Below are positions 22,761-30,833 of a DNA stretch of 41,487 bases, in pieces. A program made the translations under genes and the position numbers. The stretch is from assembly GCA_022783515.1 (NCBI GenBank), contig JALEWR010000097.1:1-41487 (forward strand), written 5' to 3'. The notes beneath the pieces were generated by a model. That model saw nothing but the letters and a program-made list of their open reading frames with translations, made no database searches and was not told the DNA's origin. The DNA is from Prevotella sp. Its GTDB lineage: Bacteria; Bacteroidota; Bacteroidia; Bacteroidales; Bacteroidaceae. Position 1 is the first letter of the stretch. The number at the start of each line of letters is the position of its first letter.

Positions 22761-24611
22761 ATGAAAGATTTCGACTTAGAAAAGCGCAGACATGTCATTT
22801 CGGGCATTGCCACAGTTATTGTGGTAATCTATATCATTCGTTTGTTTACGCTTCAGCTTCTCAGCGATGACTATAAGAAAAATGCCGACAGTAACGCTTT
22901 TCTCAAAAAGGTGGAATTTCCCTCGCGTGGTGTTATCACCGACAGAAACGGAAAGCTGATGGTCTATAACCAACCTTCTTACGACATCATGGTCATCATG
23001 AATGAACAGAAAGGCAGAATAGACACCATGGAATTTTGCAAGACTGTGGGTATCACCAAGAAGCAGTTCATCAAACGAATGAACGAGATTAAAGACCGTT
23101 CGATTAATCCCGGTTACTCTCGCTTTACGCAACAGCTGTTTCTTAGTCAGCTTTCGGATAAAGAATTCAGCATTTTTCAAGAGAAGATGTATCGCTTTCC
23201 CGGCTTTTATATCCAAAAGCGAAGCATCCGACAATACCAATATCCCAATGCCGCCCACGTCTTGGGCGATGTGGCAGAGGCATCGAAGGGCGACATAGAA
23301 GAAGACGATTATTACCAGGCAGGCGACTATATCGGCAAGTTGGGCGTGGAAAAAAGCTACGAAAAACAACTTCGAGGCGAGAAGGGAATACAGATTCTTC
23401 TTCGGGATGCACACGGACGTATCAAAGGGAGCTATCAAAACGGAAAGTTAGACCGTCGCCCCGTGGCAGGCAAAGACCTCACCTTGAGTCTGGACATCAA
23501 CCTGCAAGCCTTGGGAGAACGATTGCTTGAGGGCAAGATTGGCAGTATTGTAGCCCTCGAACCCTCCACCGGCGAAGTGCTTTGTATGGTTTCCACACCC
23601 ACCTACGACCCACATTTGATGGTAGGAAAAGAACGCGGCAAGAACCATTTGGAACTGTCTCGAGATGTATGGAAACCGCTCCTCAACCGTTCTATCATGG
23701 GCCAGTATCCTCCGGGGTCGACCTTTAAAACCACTCAAGCTCTCACCTTCCTCACCGAAGGCATCAATACCGTTGGCACTCTGTATCCCTGTCATCATGG
23801 GTTCAACTATCGCGGGCTGCATGTAGGCTGCCATTCACACGCAGCACCCATCGCCCTTGTCAACGCCTTAAGCACGTCGTGCAACAGTTATTTCTGCTGG
23901 GGGCTCTACCAAATGATGTCCAATCGCAACAAATATGCCACCAAACAAGACGCCATGAACACATGGAGAGACTATATGGTGAGCATGGGTTTCGGTTATA
24001 AACTGGGCATCGACCTGCCGGGAGAGAAACGTGGACTGATACCTAACGCGGCCTTTTACGACAAGGCTTATAAGGGGTCGTGGAATGGTCTGACCATTAT
24101 CTCCATCTCCATTGGCCAAGGTGAGGTCAACCTCACCCCTCTACAGATTGCCAATCTCTCGGCAACCATCGCCAACAGAGGCTACTATTATACACCGCAT
24201 GTGGTGAGAAAGGTGAAGGGCGAACCCTTAGACACCGCCTTCACCCGCAGACACTACACCAAGGCTTCACGCCAAGCATACGACTATGTGGTGGCAGGAA
24301 TGCGGTCGGCAGTGGAGAGAGGCACTTGCAGAAGTGCCAACAGTCCACACTATGCCGTATGCGGAAAGACGGGAACGGCACAAAACCGTGGTCAAGACCA
24401 CTCCATCTTTATGGGCTTTGCACCCATGGAAAAGCCCAAGATTGCCATCGCAGTATATGTAGAAAACGGTGGATTTGGAGCCGACTATGCAGTTCCTATC
24501 GGCTCACTTATGATGGAACAATATTTAAAAGGCAAACTTTCAGAACATTCGGAAGCAAGAGCAAAAGACTTCCAACGCAGAAGAATAGGCTATGGCAAGA
24601 ACAACAGATAA
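22761..24611 (+). CDS. mrdA: Penicillin-binding protein 2 (elongation transpeptidase)
   Basis: The 616-residue class B PBP cross-links lateral-wall peptidoglycan. One N-terminal membrane helix (IATVIVVIYIIRLFTLQLL) is followed by the pedestal domain with the family motif PSRGVITDRNGKLMVYNQPSYDI and a GDYIGKLGVEKSYEKQLRG segment. The transpeptidase active site has Ser320 in PPGSTFK, the SCN triad at 373-375, and KTGTA at 536-540. Two extra cysteine-bearing loops (LYPCHHGF, HVGCHSHA) lie between the first two motifs. The start is 11 bases after mreD, and the 3' end overlaps rodA by 20 bases, so the synthase pair is translated together. Confidence 0.96.
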   Translation: MKDFDLEKRRHVISGIATVIVVIYIIRLFTLQLLSDDYKKNADSNAFLKKVEFPSRGVITDRNGKLMVYNQPSYDIMVIMNEQKGRIDTMEFCKTVGITKKQFIKRMNEIKDRSINPGYSRFTQQLFLSQLSDKEFSIFQEKMYRFPGFYIQKRSIRQYQYPNAAHVLGDVAEASKGDIEEDDYYQAGDYIGKLGVEKSYEKQLRGEKGIQILLRDAHGRIKGSYQNGKLDRRPVAGKDLTLSLDINLQALGERLLEGKIGSIVALEPSTGEVLCMVSTPTYDPHLMVGKERGKNHLELSRDVWKPLLNRSIMGQYPPGSTFKTTQALTFLTEGINTVGTLYPCHHGFNYRGLHVGCHSHAAPIALVNALSTSCNSYFCWGLYQMMSNRNKYATKQDAMNTWRDYMVSMGFGYKLGIDLPGEKRGLIPNAAFYDKAYKGSWNGLTIISISIGQGEVNLTPLQIANLSATIANRGYYYTPHVVRKVKGEPLDTAFTRRHYTKASRQAYDYVVAGMRSAVERGTCRSANSPHYAVCGKTGTAQNRGQDHSIFMGFAPMEKPKIAIAVYVENGGFGADYAVPIGSLMMEQYLKGKLSEHSEARAKDFQRRRIGYGKNNR

Positions 24612-26061
24612 ACAAACCAGCGTATTTGCATCGATAGACTGGTGGACGATAGGCATCTATCTGGCACTTCTCACCTTTGGATGGATCAGCGTATGCGGTG
24701 CCAGCTATACCTATGGCGACACCGACATCTTAAGTCTGGACACACGTTCGGGCATGCAAATCGTGTGGATAGGCACATCGATATGCCTCGGCTTTGTGCT
24801 TTTGATGCTCGACGACCGCTTTTATGACACCTTTGCCTATATCATCTTTGGTGTGCTGCTCTTGCTACTCTTTGCCACCATCTTCAACCCTCACGAAATC
24901 AAAGGTTCGCGTTCGTGGCTCGTAATGGGTCCGTTGCGTCTGCAACCTGCCGAATTTGCCAAGTTTGCCACGGCTCTGGCGGTGGCAAAACTAATGAGTA
25001 CATACGGTTTTTCGATGCAAAATTGGAAACATTTTGCTACGGCCTGTGCCTTTGTTATCCTTCCGATGCTCTTCATCATCGGACAAAAAGAAACGGGATC
25101 GGCATTGGTTTACTCAGCGTTTTTCCTTATGTTCTACCGAGAGGGTATGCCCGGCAGCATCTTGTTTTCAGGTGTTGCCATGGTCATTTATTTCGTTGTG
25201 GGCATTCGTTTTGAAGAGGTGATGCTCTGGCAGACACCCACGTCCATCGGAAAATTTGTCGTCTTGCTCCTCGTTCAGATATTCAGCACGGCAATGGTGC
25301 ATATCTATTGCCAAGACAGAAAAGCGGTGTGGTGGATGACAGTCATTGGTATTACGACCACCATTGCTGCCTTACTCCTCTCGCATTTTGTATATCCATT
25401 CGACGTGGTATGGATTCAGCTTCCTTTGTCTGCCATGATGGTGGGTTTTCTCATCTATCTCTGGTTGGGTAGCCGACTGCTCAATTATTTCTATATCGCT
25501 CTCTTTGCCATCGGTTCTATCATGTTTTTCTATTCGGCCGACTATGTGCTGAACGAGGTAATGGAACCCCACCAGCGAGTGCGTATCAACGTTTTGTTGG
25601 GTTTGGAAGAGGATTTGGCAGGAGCAGGCTATAACGTTCATCAGAGCGAAATAGCCATCGGATCAGGAGGACTGATTGGGAAAGGCTTTCTTAACGGTAC
25701 ACAAACCAAACTAAAATTTGTACCGGAACAAGACACCGACTTTATTTTCTGTACAGTGGGAGAAGAAGAAGGCTTTATCGGAGCAGCCGGTGTATTGTTA
25801 CTTTTCCTGACTCTTATCCTGCGATTGATTCATGTGGCAGAACGCCAAACATTCAAGTTTGGCAGAGTTTACGGCTATTGTGTGGTCAGTATTTTCCTCT
25901 TCCATGTCTTTATCAACGTGGGAATGGTTCTCGGCCTGACACCTGTTATCGGCATCCCCCTACCTTTCTTCAGCTACGGAGGCTCAAGTCTATGGGGCTT
26001 CACCCTGCTCCTCTTTATATTTTTAAGGATAGATGCCGGGCGAAACAAATCAAGAGCATAG
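24592..26061 (+). CDS. rodA: SEDS peptidoglycan polymerase RodA
   Basis: The 489-residue polytopic protein is the glycan-strand polymerase partner of PBP2. SEDS features include the GSRSWLVMGPLRLQPAEFAKFATALAVAKLM stretch, GQKETGSALVYSAFFLMFYREG (with the conserved acidic residue of the catalytic region), then HQSEIAIGSGGLIGKGFLNGTQTKLKFVPEQDTDFIFCTVGEEEGF, and the C-terminal GMVLGLTPVIGIPLPFFSYGGSSL. The product is longer than E. coli RodA (370 residues) because of extra membrane segments in the middle, as is common in Bacteroidetes. It overlaps mrdA by 20 bases. No obvious terminator follows; the neighbour gldH converges from the right. Confidence 0.96.
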   Translation: MARTTDKQTSVFASIDWWTIGIYLALLTFGWISVCGASYTYGDTDILSLDTRSGMQIVWIGTSICLGFVLLMLDDRFYDTFAYIIFGVLLLLLFATIFNPHEIKGSRSWLVMGPLRLQPAEFAKFATALAVAKLMSTYGFSMQNWKHFATACAFVILPMLFIIGQKETGSALVYSAFFLMFYREGMPGSILFSGVAMVIYFVVGIRFEEVMLWQTPTSIGKFVVLLLVQIFSTAMVHIYCQDRKAVWWMTVIGITTTIAALLLSHFVYPFDVVWIQLPLSAMMVGFLIYLWLGSRLLNYFYIALFAIGSIMFFYSADYVLNEVMEPHQRVRINVLLGLEEDLAGAGYNVHQSEIAIGSGGLIGKGFLNGTQTKLKFVPEQDTDFIFCTVGEEEGFIGAAGVLLLFLTLILRLIHVAERQTFKFGRVYGYCVVSIFLFHVFINVGMVLGLTPVIGIPLPFFSYGGSSLWGFTLLLFIFLRIDAGRNKSRA

Positions 26062-26237
26062 GAAAAAGGCAAGACAATGGCAAGCCCGAATGATCGAGAA
26101 AGAAAACTAAAGATTTGTCTTTAAACATTTAGGAGAGTCTATAATGGCATGAGATAAACCAAGGCGTACATAGAGAAAAAAGAAAAATACTACCCGAAAA
26201 GCAAGCTTTCTGCCGCCCACTTCTCCATTTTTCCCTC

Positions 26238-26717
26238 TTAATCTCTGCTCACCCTCACCCCAACATTAGCGATTCCGGGCAAAATCTCACGTTTCATGTC
26301 GTGTCGAATGGTAACAACCAAACTGTCGTTATTGGCTAATTTTACTTTTTTCAGCAAAAAACGATACTGAAAATAGCCCACTCCATTCGCCATCTGCAAG
26401 CCATCGCGAGCATGAAACTTACACGAAAGGGTATCGACCAACACCTGATTAGATGGCAATATCCGCTGATTGACGATGAGCGTCAAGCCTGTAAAGGGAT
26501 ACAAACCATTGATACGCACCCCCACATACTGGCTATACAAACCCTCATCCCTTACTTTCGGCACATGAAAAGTCAGCGTATCTGCCTTTTCCCAACCTGC
26601 CACTGAGGTATGCTCATAACGGTCATATACGGTGGAAACATCACACGAAGCGGTTGTGGTTAACAACATAACCACAACCGCCCATACGATATATATATTC
26701 CTACTTAGGGTTTGCAT
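26238..26717 (-). CDS. gldH: GldH-like gliding-motility lipoprotein
   Basis: The 159-residue product has a lipoprotein signal with Cys25 (TTASC), then VSTVYDRYEHTSVAGWEKADTLTF, matching the GldH beginning in which a short tyrosine-containing segment follows the cysteine. The body is a single beta-rich domain (VGVRINGLYPFTGLTLIV, YRFLLKKVKLANNDSLVVTIRHDM) and ends shortly after ILPGIANVGVRV. GldH is needed for gliding and chitin use in Flavobacterium johnsoniae. Non-gliding Bacteroidales keep the gene beside the RicT-like gene and holB, so its role here is probably a general envelope function. It starts nine bases after the RicT-like gene ends. Confidence 0.85.
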   Translation of the reverse strand: MQTLSRNIYIVWAVVVMLLTTTASCDVSTVYDRYEHTSVAGWEKADTLTFHVPKVRDEGLYSQYVGVRINGLYPFTGLTLIVNQRILPSNQVLVDTLSCKFHARDGLQMANGVGYFQYRFLLKKVKLANNDSLVVTIRHDMKREILPGIANVGVRVSRD

Positions 26718-26726
26718 TCCAATAAC

Positions 26727-28019
26727 TTATTCACTACCACGCTCAGGTCTTGGCTCTCGTTTAGGCCTATCGTTGCGACGACGCTGCTGTCCGCCTCCCT
26801 GCCGCTCCCTGTCATTACGCTGTTGTGGTGCAGGAGCCTCTCCTCCACTCTGCTGACGACGATTATCCTTGCGACGATTCTCACCATTGTGTTGCGGCCG
26901 GCCATTGCTCTGACCACGATTCTGACCTTGTTTCTTCTGGCGTTTCGACTTGTCAAAACGACTGATATCAGCTCCCGCCAAAAGGTCTATGGGCTGTTCC
27001 ACAGGCTTTTTCACATCCTCGCCTGCCAACGCCACCGGCTTTTCTCCACGACGATTCATTTCGATAATAGCCTTAGCACGCTCTGCCGAGATGGTTTCCA
27101 GGTTAGAAGCCATGTTCTTATCAGTAGAATAAGTGACAAGACCGGCCAAGATGTCCACTTTGAACACATAATAATCGCTGTCTTGTGTCTGCAAAACAAC
27201 CTCACGACCGGGCATTTTCCTGCCTGCTTCCACATAACTGTCGACCTCATAATTGAGACAACATTTCAGCTTTCCACACATTCCAGCCAACTTCTGCGGA
27301 TTGAGCGAGATATCCTGAAAACGTGCTGCATTGGTGTTGACAGAGACAAAATTCTTGTTCCAAGTGGCACAACACAACTCACGGCCACAAGGACCTGTAC
27401 CGCCGATGCGTCCGGCCTCTTGTCTGGCACCAATCTGTTTCATCTCGATACGCACATGGAAGGTATCAGCAAGCACTTTGATGAGCTGACGGAAATCCAC
27501 ACGCTCGTCGGCAATATAATAAAAAATGGCTTTGTTGCCATCGCCTTGATACTCCACATCGCCAATCTTCATGCTCAAGCCAAGGTCTTTAGCGATTTGT
27601 CTACTTTGTATCATCGTGTCGTTCTCACGGGCTTTGGCTTCCTCATATTTTTCCATATCCACCTGCTTCGCCAAACGATAAACACGCTTAATGTCATCAG
27701 CCGACTTCAAGTTGGCTTTCTTTATTTGCAGCGTAACGAGACGTCCGGTGAGAGTAACCACGCCAATATCATGACCGGGAGTTGCCTCCACTGCCACAAT
27801 ATCGCCTTTTTTCAAGTCGAGATTGTTAACGTTGTGGTAGTAGCCCTTACGAGTGTTCTTAAACTGAACCTCCACTAAGTTGGTGGCATCGGGATCGCGT
27901 ACGATGTCTGCCAACCAGTCGTAGGTATTGAGTTGGTGGTCTTGTCGACAACAACCGCCCTTACACAAGCCGCGATCGGTACCCATTGCCACCTTAAATT
28001 TCATATTTTTATAATCCAT
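26727..28019 (-). CDS. RicT/YaaT-like PSP1-domain protein with Arg/Gln-rich tail
   Basis: The 430-residue product has the PSP1 C-terminal-type domain (VEVQFKNTRKGYYHNVNNLDLKKGDIVAVE, ARENDTMIQSRQIAKDLGLSMKIGDVEYQGDGNKAIFYYIADERVDFRQLIK) and the cysteine motifs CKGGCC near the N terminus, then CGRELCC and CGKLKCCLNYE. In Bacillus, RicT with RicA and RicF binds Fe-S clusters and supports RNase Y action; no ricA or ricF is nearby. The last 90 or so residues are low-complexity and rich in Arg, Gln, Asn and Gly, suggesting a disordered nucleic-acid-binding tail. It lies between holB and gldH, with 136 bp separating it from holB. Confidence 0.87.
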   Translation of the reverse strand: MDYKNMKFKVAMGTDRGLCKGGCCRQDHQLNTYDWLADIVRDPDATNLVEVQFKNTRKGYYHNVNNLDLKKGDIVAVEATPGHDIGVVTLTGRLVTLQIKKANLKSADDIKRVYRLAKQVDMEKYEEAKARENDTMIQSRQIAKDLGLSMKIGDVEYQGDGNKAIFYYIADERVDFRQLIKVLADTFHVRIEMKQIGARQEAGRIGGTGPCGRELCCATWNKNFVSVNTNAARFQDISLNPQKLAGMCGKLKCCLNYEVDSYVEAGRKMPGREVVLQTQDSDYYVFKVDILAGLVTYSTDKNMASNLETISAERAKAIIEMNRRGEKPVALAGEDVKKPVEQPIDLLAGADISRFDKSKRQKKQGQNRGQSNGRPQHNGENRRKDNRRQQSGGEAPAPQQRNDRERQGGGQQRRRNDRPKREPRPERGSE

Positions 28020-28155
28020 TCATTCGATATATTAAAATGTGCCGCACAGCCTTGAACCGGCTGAAAGCACCATGTGATGATATATATTTATACCCCTTGT
28101 GGGGTGAATTGCAAATTGATGATGAACCAAAACTGATGTTACAGAATGGTTCTCC

Positions 28156-29292
28156 TTACTGCTTTAACAGCATAATTGTGCGTAAAGCAAAATCGAAGAA
28201 CACCATTTTGGCATTGGCATTCTGTCCGATGTCGCGAATACTGAGATTGATGAGTTCGGATATTTCGACGATATTACGCTCGTTGATAAAAGGTGAGAAC
28301 TTCTTGGCAAAAGTTTCTTCTTCCTCGGTCATATAAGTCAGCTCCGACACGCGGAAGTTGTAGACAAAATTTTCACGCACCATGCGAGCAAAATATACGA
28401 GCATGCGACGCTGCTTCTCACGTCCATAACTTGCCACTGCCTCGCTCCACTTCTTCAAATCCTTGATATTACGCATATAAGCCAACCGCATGAGCATGAT
28501 GAACATATCGAGAAACTGTCTGTTTTCGCTGTTAGCATCCAGTTCGCCAATAGCTTTTGTCCAACTGCCGTGTGCCACTCGTGCCAAGCGATGTGCCATC
28601 GCCGGTTCTATTCCTCGCAATCGTTGCAAGGCCTCTTCAACAGCCGATGTATCGATACGTTTCACATCGATGCGTTGAGCCCTACTGCGGATGGTATCCA
28701 ACAATTGTTCCGGGTCTTCGCATATCATGAGAAAGAGTGTCTGTGCAGGCGGTTCCTCCAATAGTTTGAGCAGTTTGTTGGCACATTCGCCATTCATTCG
28801 CTCGGGCAACCATATGACCGAAATTTTATATCCGCCTTGACTCGACTTCAAACTCAATTTTCTTATCAACACATCGCTCTCGCCCACACCCATCAGTGCC
28901 TGCTGATTGGCGGCATCCATAGCTGTGAGCCAGTTGTCCATCGTGATATAGGTACTCTTACAAAGCATCTCCCGCCACTCTTGAATAAAGTCGTCGCTCG
29001 ACATCTTATGTTCGCTCGACGTTCCCGCAGGACGGATAACAGGAAACGAAAAATGCAGGTCGGGATGCTCCCATTTACGCAACATGGCACACTGCGGACA
29101 ACTGCCGCACGCCTCGCCTCCATCTTTGTTACCCTCGCAGAGCAGATAAGAGGCAAAAGCCAACGCCAACGACAGCTTGCCACTGCCTGCGGGGCCGCAT
29201 AGCATCAGTGCATGCGGCAGCCGATCGCCTTTCGACAGCTGCACCAATCGTTGCTTTATATTGTCTTGCCCTATTACGTCTGCAAACTTCAT
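28156..29292 (-). CDS. holB: DNA polymerase III delta-prime subunit
   Basis: The 378-residue product is a clamp-loader subunit of the AAA+ fold. It shows FADVIGQDNIKQRLV, the P-loop-like GPAGSGK at residues 33-39 (followed by Leu, not Ser/Thr, so ATP hydrolysis is doubtful, as in other delta-prime proteins), then the zinc-type cysteine set CGSCPQC with a preceding Cys. Further on are the sensor-1-like NKLLKLLEEPPAQTLFLMICEDPEQLL and the SRAQRIDVKRI segment. Its role is loading the sliding clamp at the fork. It is the first gene of the holB-ricT-gldH set and has its own promoter. Confidence 0.92.
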   Translation of the reverse strand: MKFADVIGQDNIKQRLVQLSKGDRLPHALMLCGPAGSGKLSLALAFASYLLCEGNKDGGEACGSCPQCAMLRKWEHPDLHFSFPVIRPAGTSSEHKMSSDDFIQEWREMLCKSTYITMDNWLTAMDAANQQALMGVGESDVLIRKLSLKSSQGGYKISVIWLPERMNGECANKLLKLLEEPPAQTLFLMICEDPEQLLDTIRSRAQRIDVKRIDTSAVEEALQRLRGIEPAMAHRLARVAHGSWTKAIGELDANSENRQFLDMFIMLMRLAYMRNIKDLKKWSEAVASYGREKQRRMLVYFARMVRENFVYNFRVSELTYMTEEEETFAKKFSPFINERNIVEISELINLSIRDIGQNANAKMVFFDFALRTIMLLKQ

Positions 29293-29364
29293 TCCTTCGT
29301 TCTATCTTTCTGAAAGTATATAAGCCATAGCAAAATGCAGCACCAAAATAGGCTGCACTTGTTG

Positions 29365-29372
29365 CAAAGGTA
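29365..29372 (-). promoter_or_regulatory. -7 box of holB
   Basis: TACCTTTG on the minus strand matches TAnnTTTG; the start near 29358 leaves a leader of about 66 nt. No clear -33 element. The rest of the 29293-29593 gap holds only this box and the terminator below. Confidence 0.6.
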
Positions 29373-29484
29373 GTAAAAAAACACGGCTTTTATCCATCAC
29401 ACGGATATATTTTTACCACAGGCGGCACAAGTATATTCAACCTAAAGACAAGCAGAATGAAATATAACACAAGGTAAACTCACC

Positions 29485-29528
29485 AAAAAAAACGGGAATG
29501 AATCGACTATTCCGTCAATTCATCCCCG
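29485..29528 (-). terminator. Intrinsic terminator of the 199-residue lipoprotein gene
   Basis: On the minus strand CGGGGATGAAT, a 14-base loop, and ATTCATTCCCG form an 11-position stem with one mismatch, followed by TTTTTTTT. Confidence 0.9.
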
Positions 29529-29593
29529 GCTTAAAAGACATATCAGATAGCGAAAACATCGCTCGTATGTTGCCTTTATCACACTTAGGGTGA

Positions 29594-30193
29594 TTAATCA
29601 AGATGCGTAATCACACCCTTCCCCTTCCATGAGAAGGAGATAGAATGGGGTTGACCATCGCTATTCTGCCCTTTTTCAAGATGCAACCGGGCATCCACCA
29701 GGTTCAACACAACATCACCTGTAGCCACATTAACCGAGATTTGCATTGTTCCACTTGTAAAAGGCTGATGTGCTTCATCGCCACTACCGACAAAAACCCA
29801 TGATGCACTTTTCATGTATCCTACCTGCCAAGCAATGGTTTCTTGCAATTCTTCGGTCTTGGTGAGGTCGATTGTCTTTCCATTATACTGCTTGGTATTA
29901 CCTAAAATCTGCACATACTCGCTCTGATCTTTCGACAGATAAAAACGCACGGCATAGTCATCATCTTTCATATCAAGCACTTCTGCACGGACGATGGTTT
30001 TCTCTACATTATCCACCATCAACTTATTGGTTGCTACGACAACAGGTTCTACACGATCATCATCGTTTGAACAAGCAGTAAAGCCCAAAACAAGGGTCAA
30101 GGCTGCAACAACAGCAAAAGCAACTTGTGATACTCTCTTCATCATTCTTAAATCTTTCATTCTATTCATTTTTCTCTTATTCAACATTCTCAT
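29594..30193 (-). CDS. Unrecognised surface lipoprotein
   Basis: The frame gives 199 residues from its first ATG, but the lipobox cysteine would then be residue 41 (LGFTACSNDDD). A start at Met18 (MKRVSQVAFAV, base 30142) puts it at residue 24, a normal distance, so that start is more likely; Met12 is another option. The residues after the cysteine, SNDDD, fit the acidic surface-export signal of Bacteroidetes lipoproteins. The mature part, about 158 residues, appears all beta (AEVLDMKDDDYAVRFYLS, ISFSWKGKGVITHLD) and is not assigned to a family here. It is a single-gene transcript with its own promoter and strong terminator. Function unknown. Confidence 0.75.
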   Translation of the reverse strand: MRMLNKRKMNRMKDLRMMKRVSQVAFAVVAALTLVLGFTACSNDDDRVEPVVVATNKLMVDNVEKTIVRAEVLDMKDDDYAVRFYLSKDQSEYVQILGNTKQYNGKTIDLTKTEELQETIAWQVGYMKSASWVFVGSGDEAHQPFTSGTMQISVNVATGDVVLNLVDARLHLEKGQNSDGQPHSISFSWKGKGVITHLD

Positions 30194-30277
30194 CCATCCT
30201 TTCGCTCGTCAATGGTTAACTACTCTTTATATAGAAAACGAAAGCGGATAAGCTTAATCTCTCTGAGTTAACCGATG

Positions 30278-30285
30278 CAAAGATA
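30278..30285 (-). promoter_or_regulatory. -7 box of the 199-residue lipoprotein gene
   Basis: TATCTTTG on the minus strand matches TAnnTTTG; the start near 30272 gives a leader of 80-130 nt depending on the start codon. TTTG at 30302-30305 is only 16 bases upstream, shorter than usual. Confidence 0.6.
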
Positions 30286-30299
30286 CATATAATGCACCA

Positions 30300-30740
30300 T
30301 CCAAACCATAAAAACAATGAGAAAAAGACAAAAACCGCTTTTTTCTTGACACAAATCTACTCGCAACATTTTTTGGTCAATTTCTTATATCGCAATCTTT
30401 CATATGGACACCCATCTTTTTAAAATCTATCGTAAAATTAGAAAAATGTGCCTCAAAAATACCTCTTCAGCCAACCAAAACCATCATTAAACCCTTCATC
30501 CCACACTTTTTATAATGCTAAAACAAAGCCTTCCACCCTTCAACAGTTATGAATTATGCCCCAAAATGCCATTATTTGCAACAAGATACGATTTTGATTG
30601 AAAGAAAGACCTCTTGGAAGAAAAACAGCAAGAAGAAAATTGGGCATTTTCTACGATAAATATTCCAAGTATCCTTCCAATGAGTGGAGAGACTGAGAGT
30701 TGGCAAATTCTTTTAGTTTTGAGCTTATAAAGGATGGGAA
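30300..30740. other. AT-rich spacer without a recognised gene
   Basis: Nothing convincing is seen. The minus-strand ORF 30547..30834 begins at the stop codon of the TPR gene and runs straight through that gene's terminator hairpin, so it is rejected. Confidence 0.6.
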
Positions 30741-30742
30741 AA

Positions 30743-30779
30743 CAATAAAGGCAGACCACATAGAAGTCTGCCTTTATTG
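30743..30779 (-). terminator. Intrinsic terminator of the Ton operon
   Basis: On the minus strand CAATAAAGGCAGAC, a nine-base loop and GTCTGCCTTTATTG make a perfect 14-bp stem, followed by TTTTCCC. It lies 55 bases past the TPR gene stop. Confidence 0.92.
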
Positions 30780-30833
30780 CTATAATATCGTTTACCTCTA
30801 AGTCGAAAATGACCTGCGAGGATTCAATTATCA

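Noticed and set aside
26062-26237. Terminator between the convergent rodA and gldH genes
   Set aside because: Only a short GAAAAGC/GCTTTC pairing is visible; no stable stem with a T-run on either strand.
28092-28105. ACCCC-TTGT-GGGGT hairpin between holB and the RicT-like gene
   Set aside because: Only five base pairs with no U-run; too weak to call a terminator.
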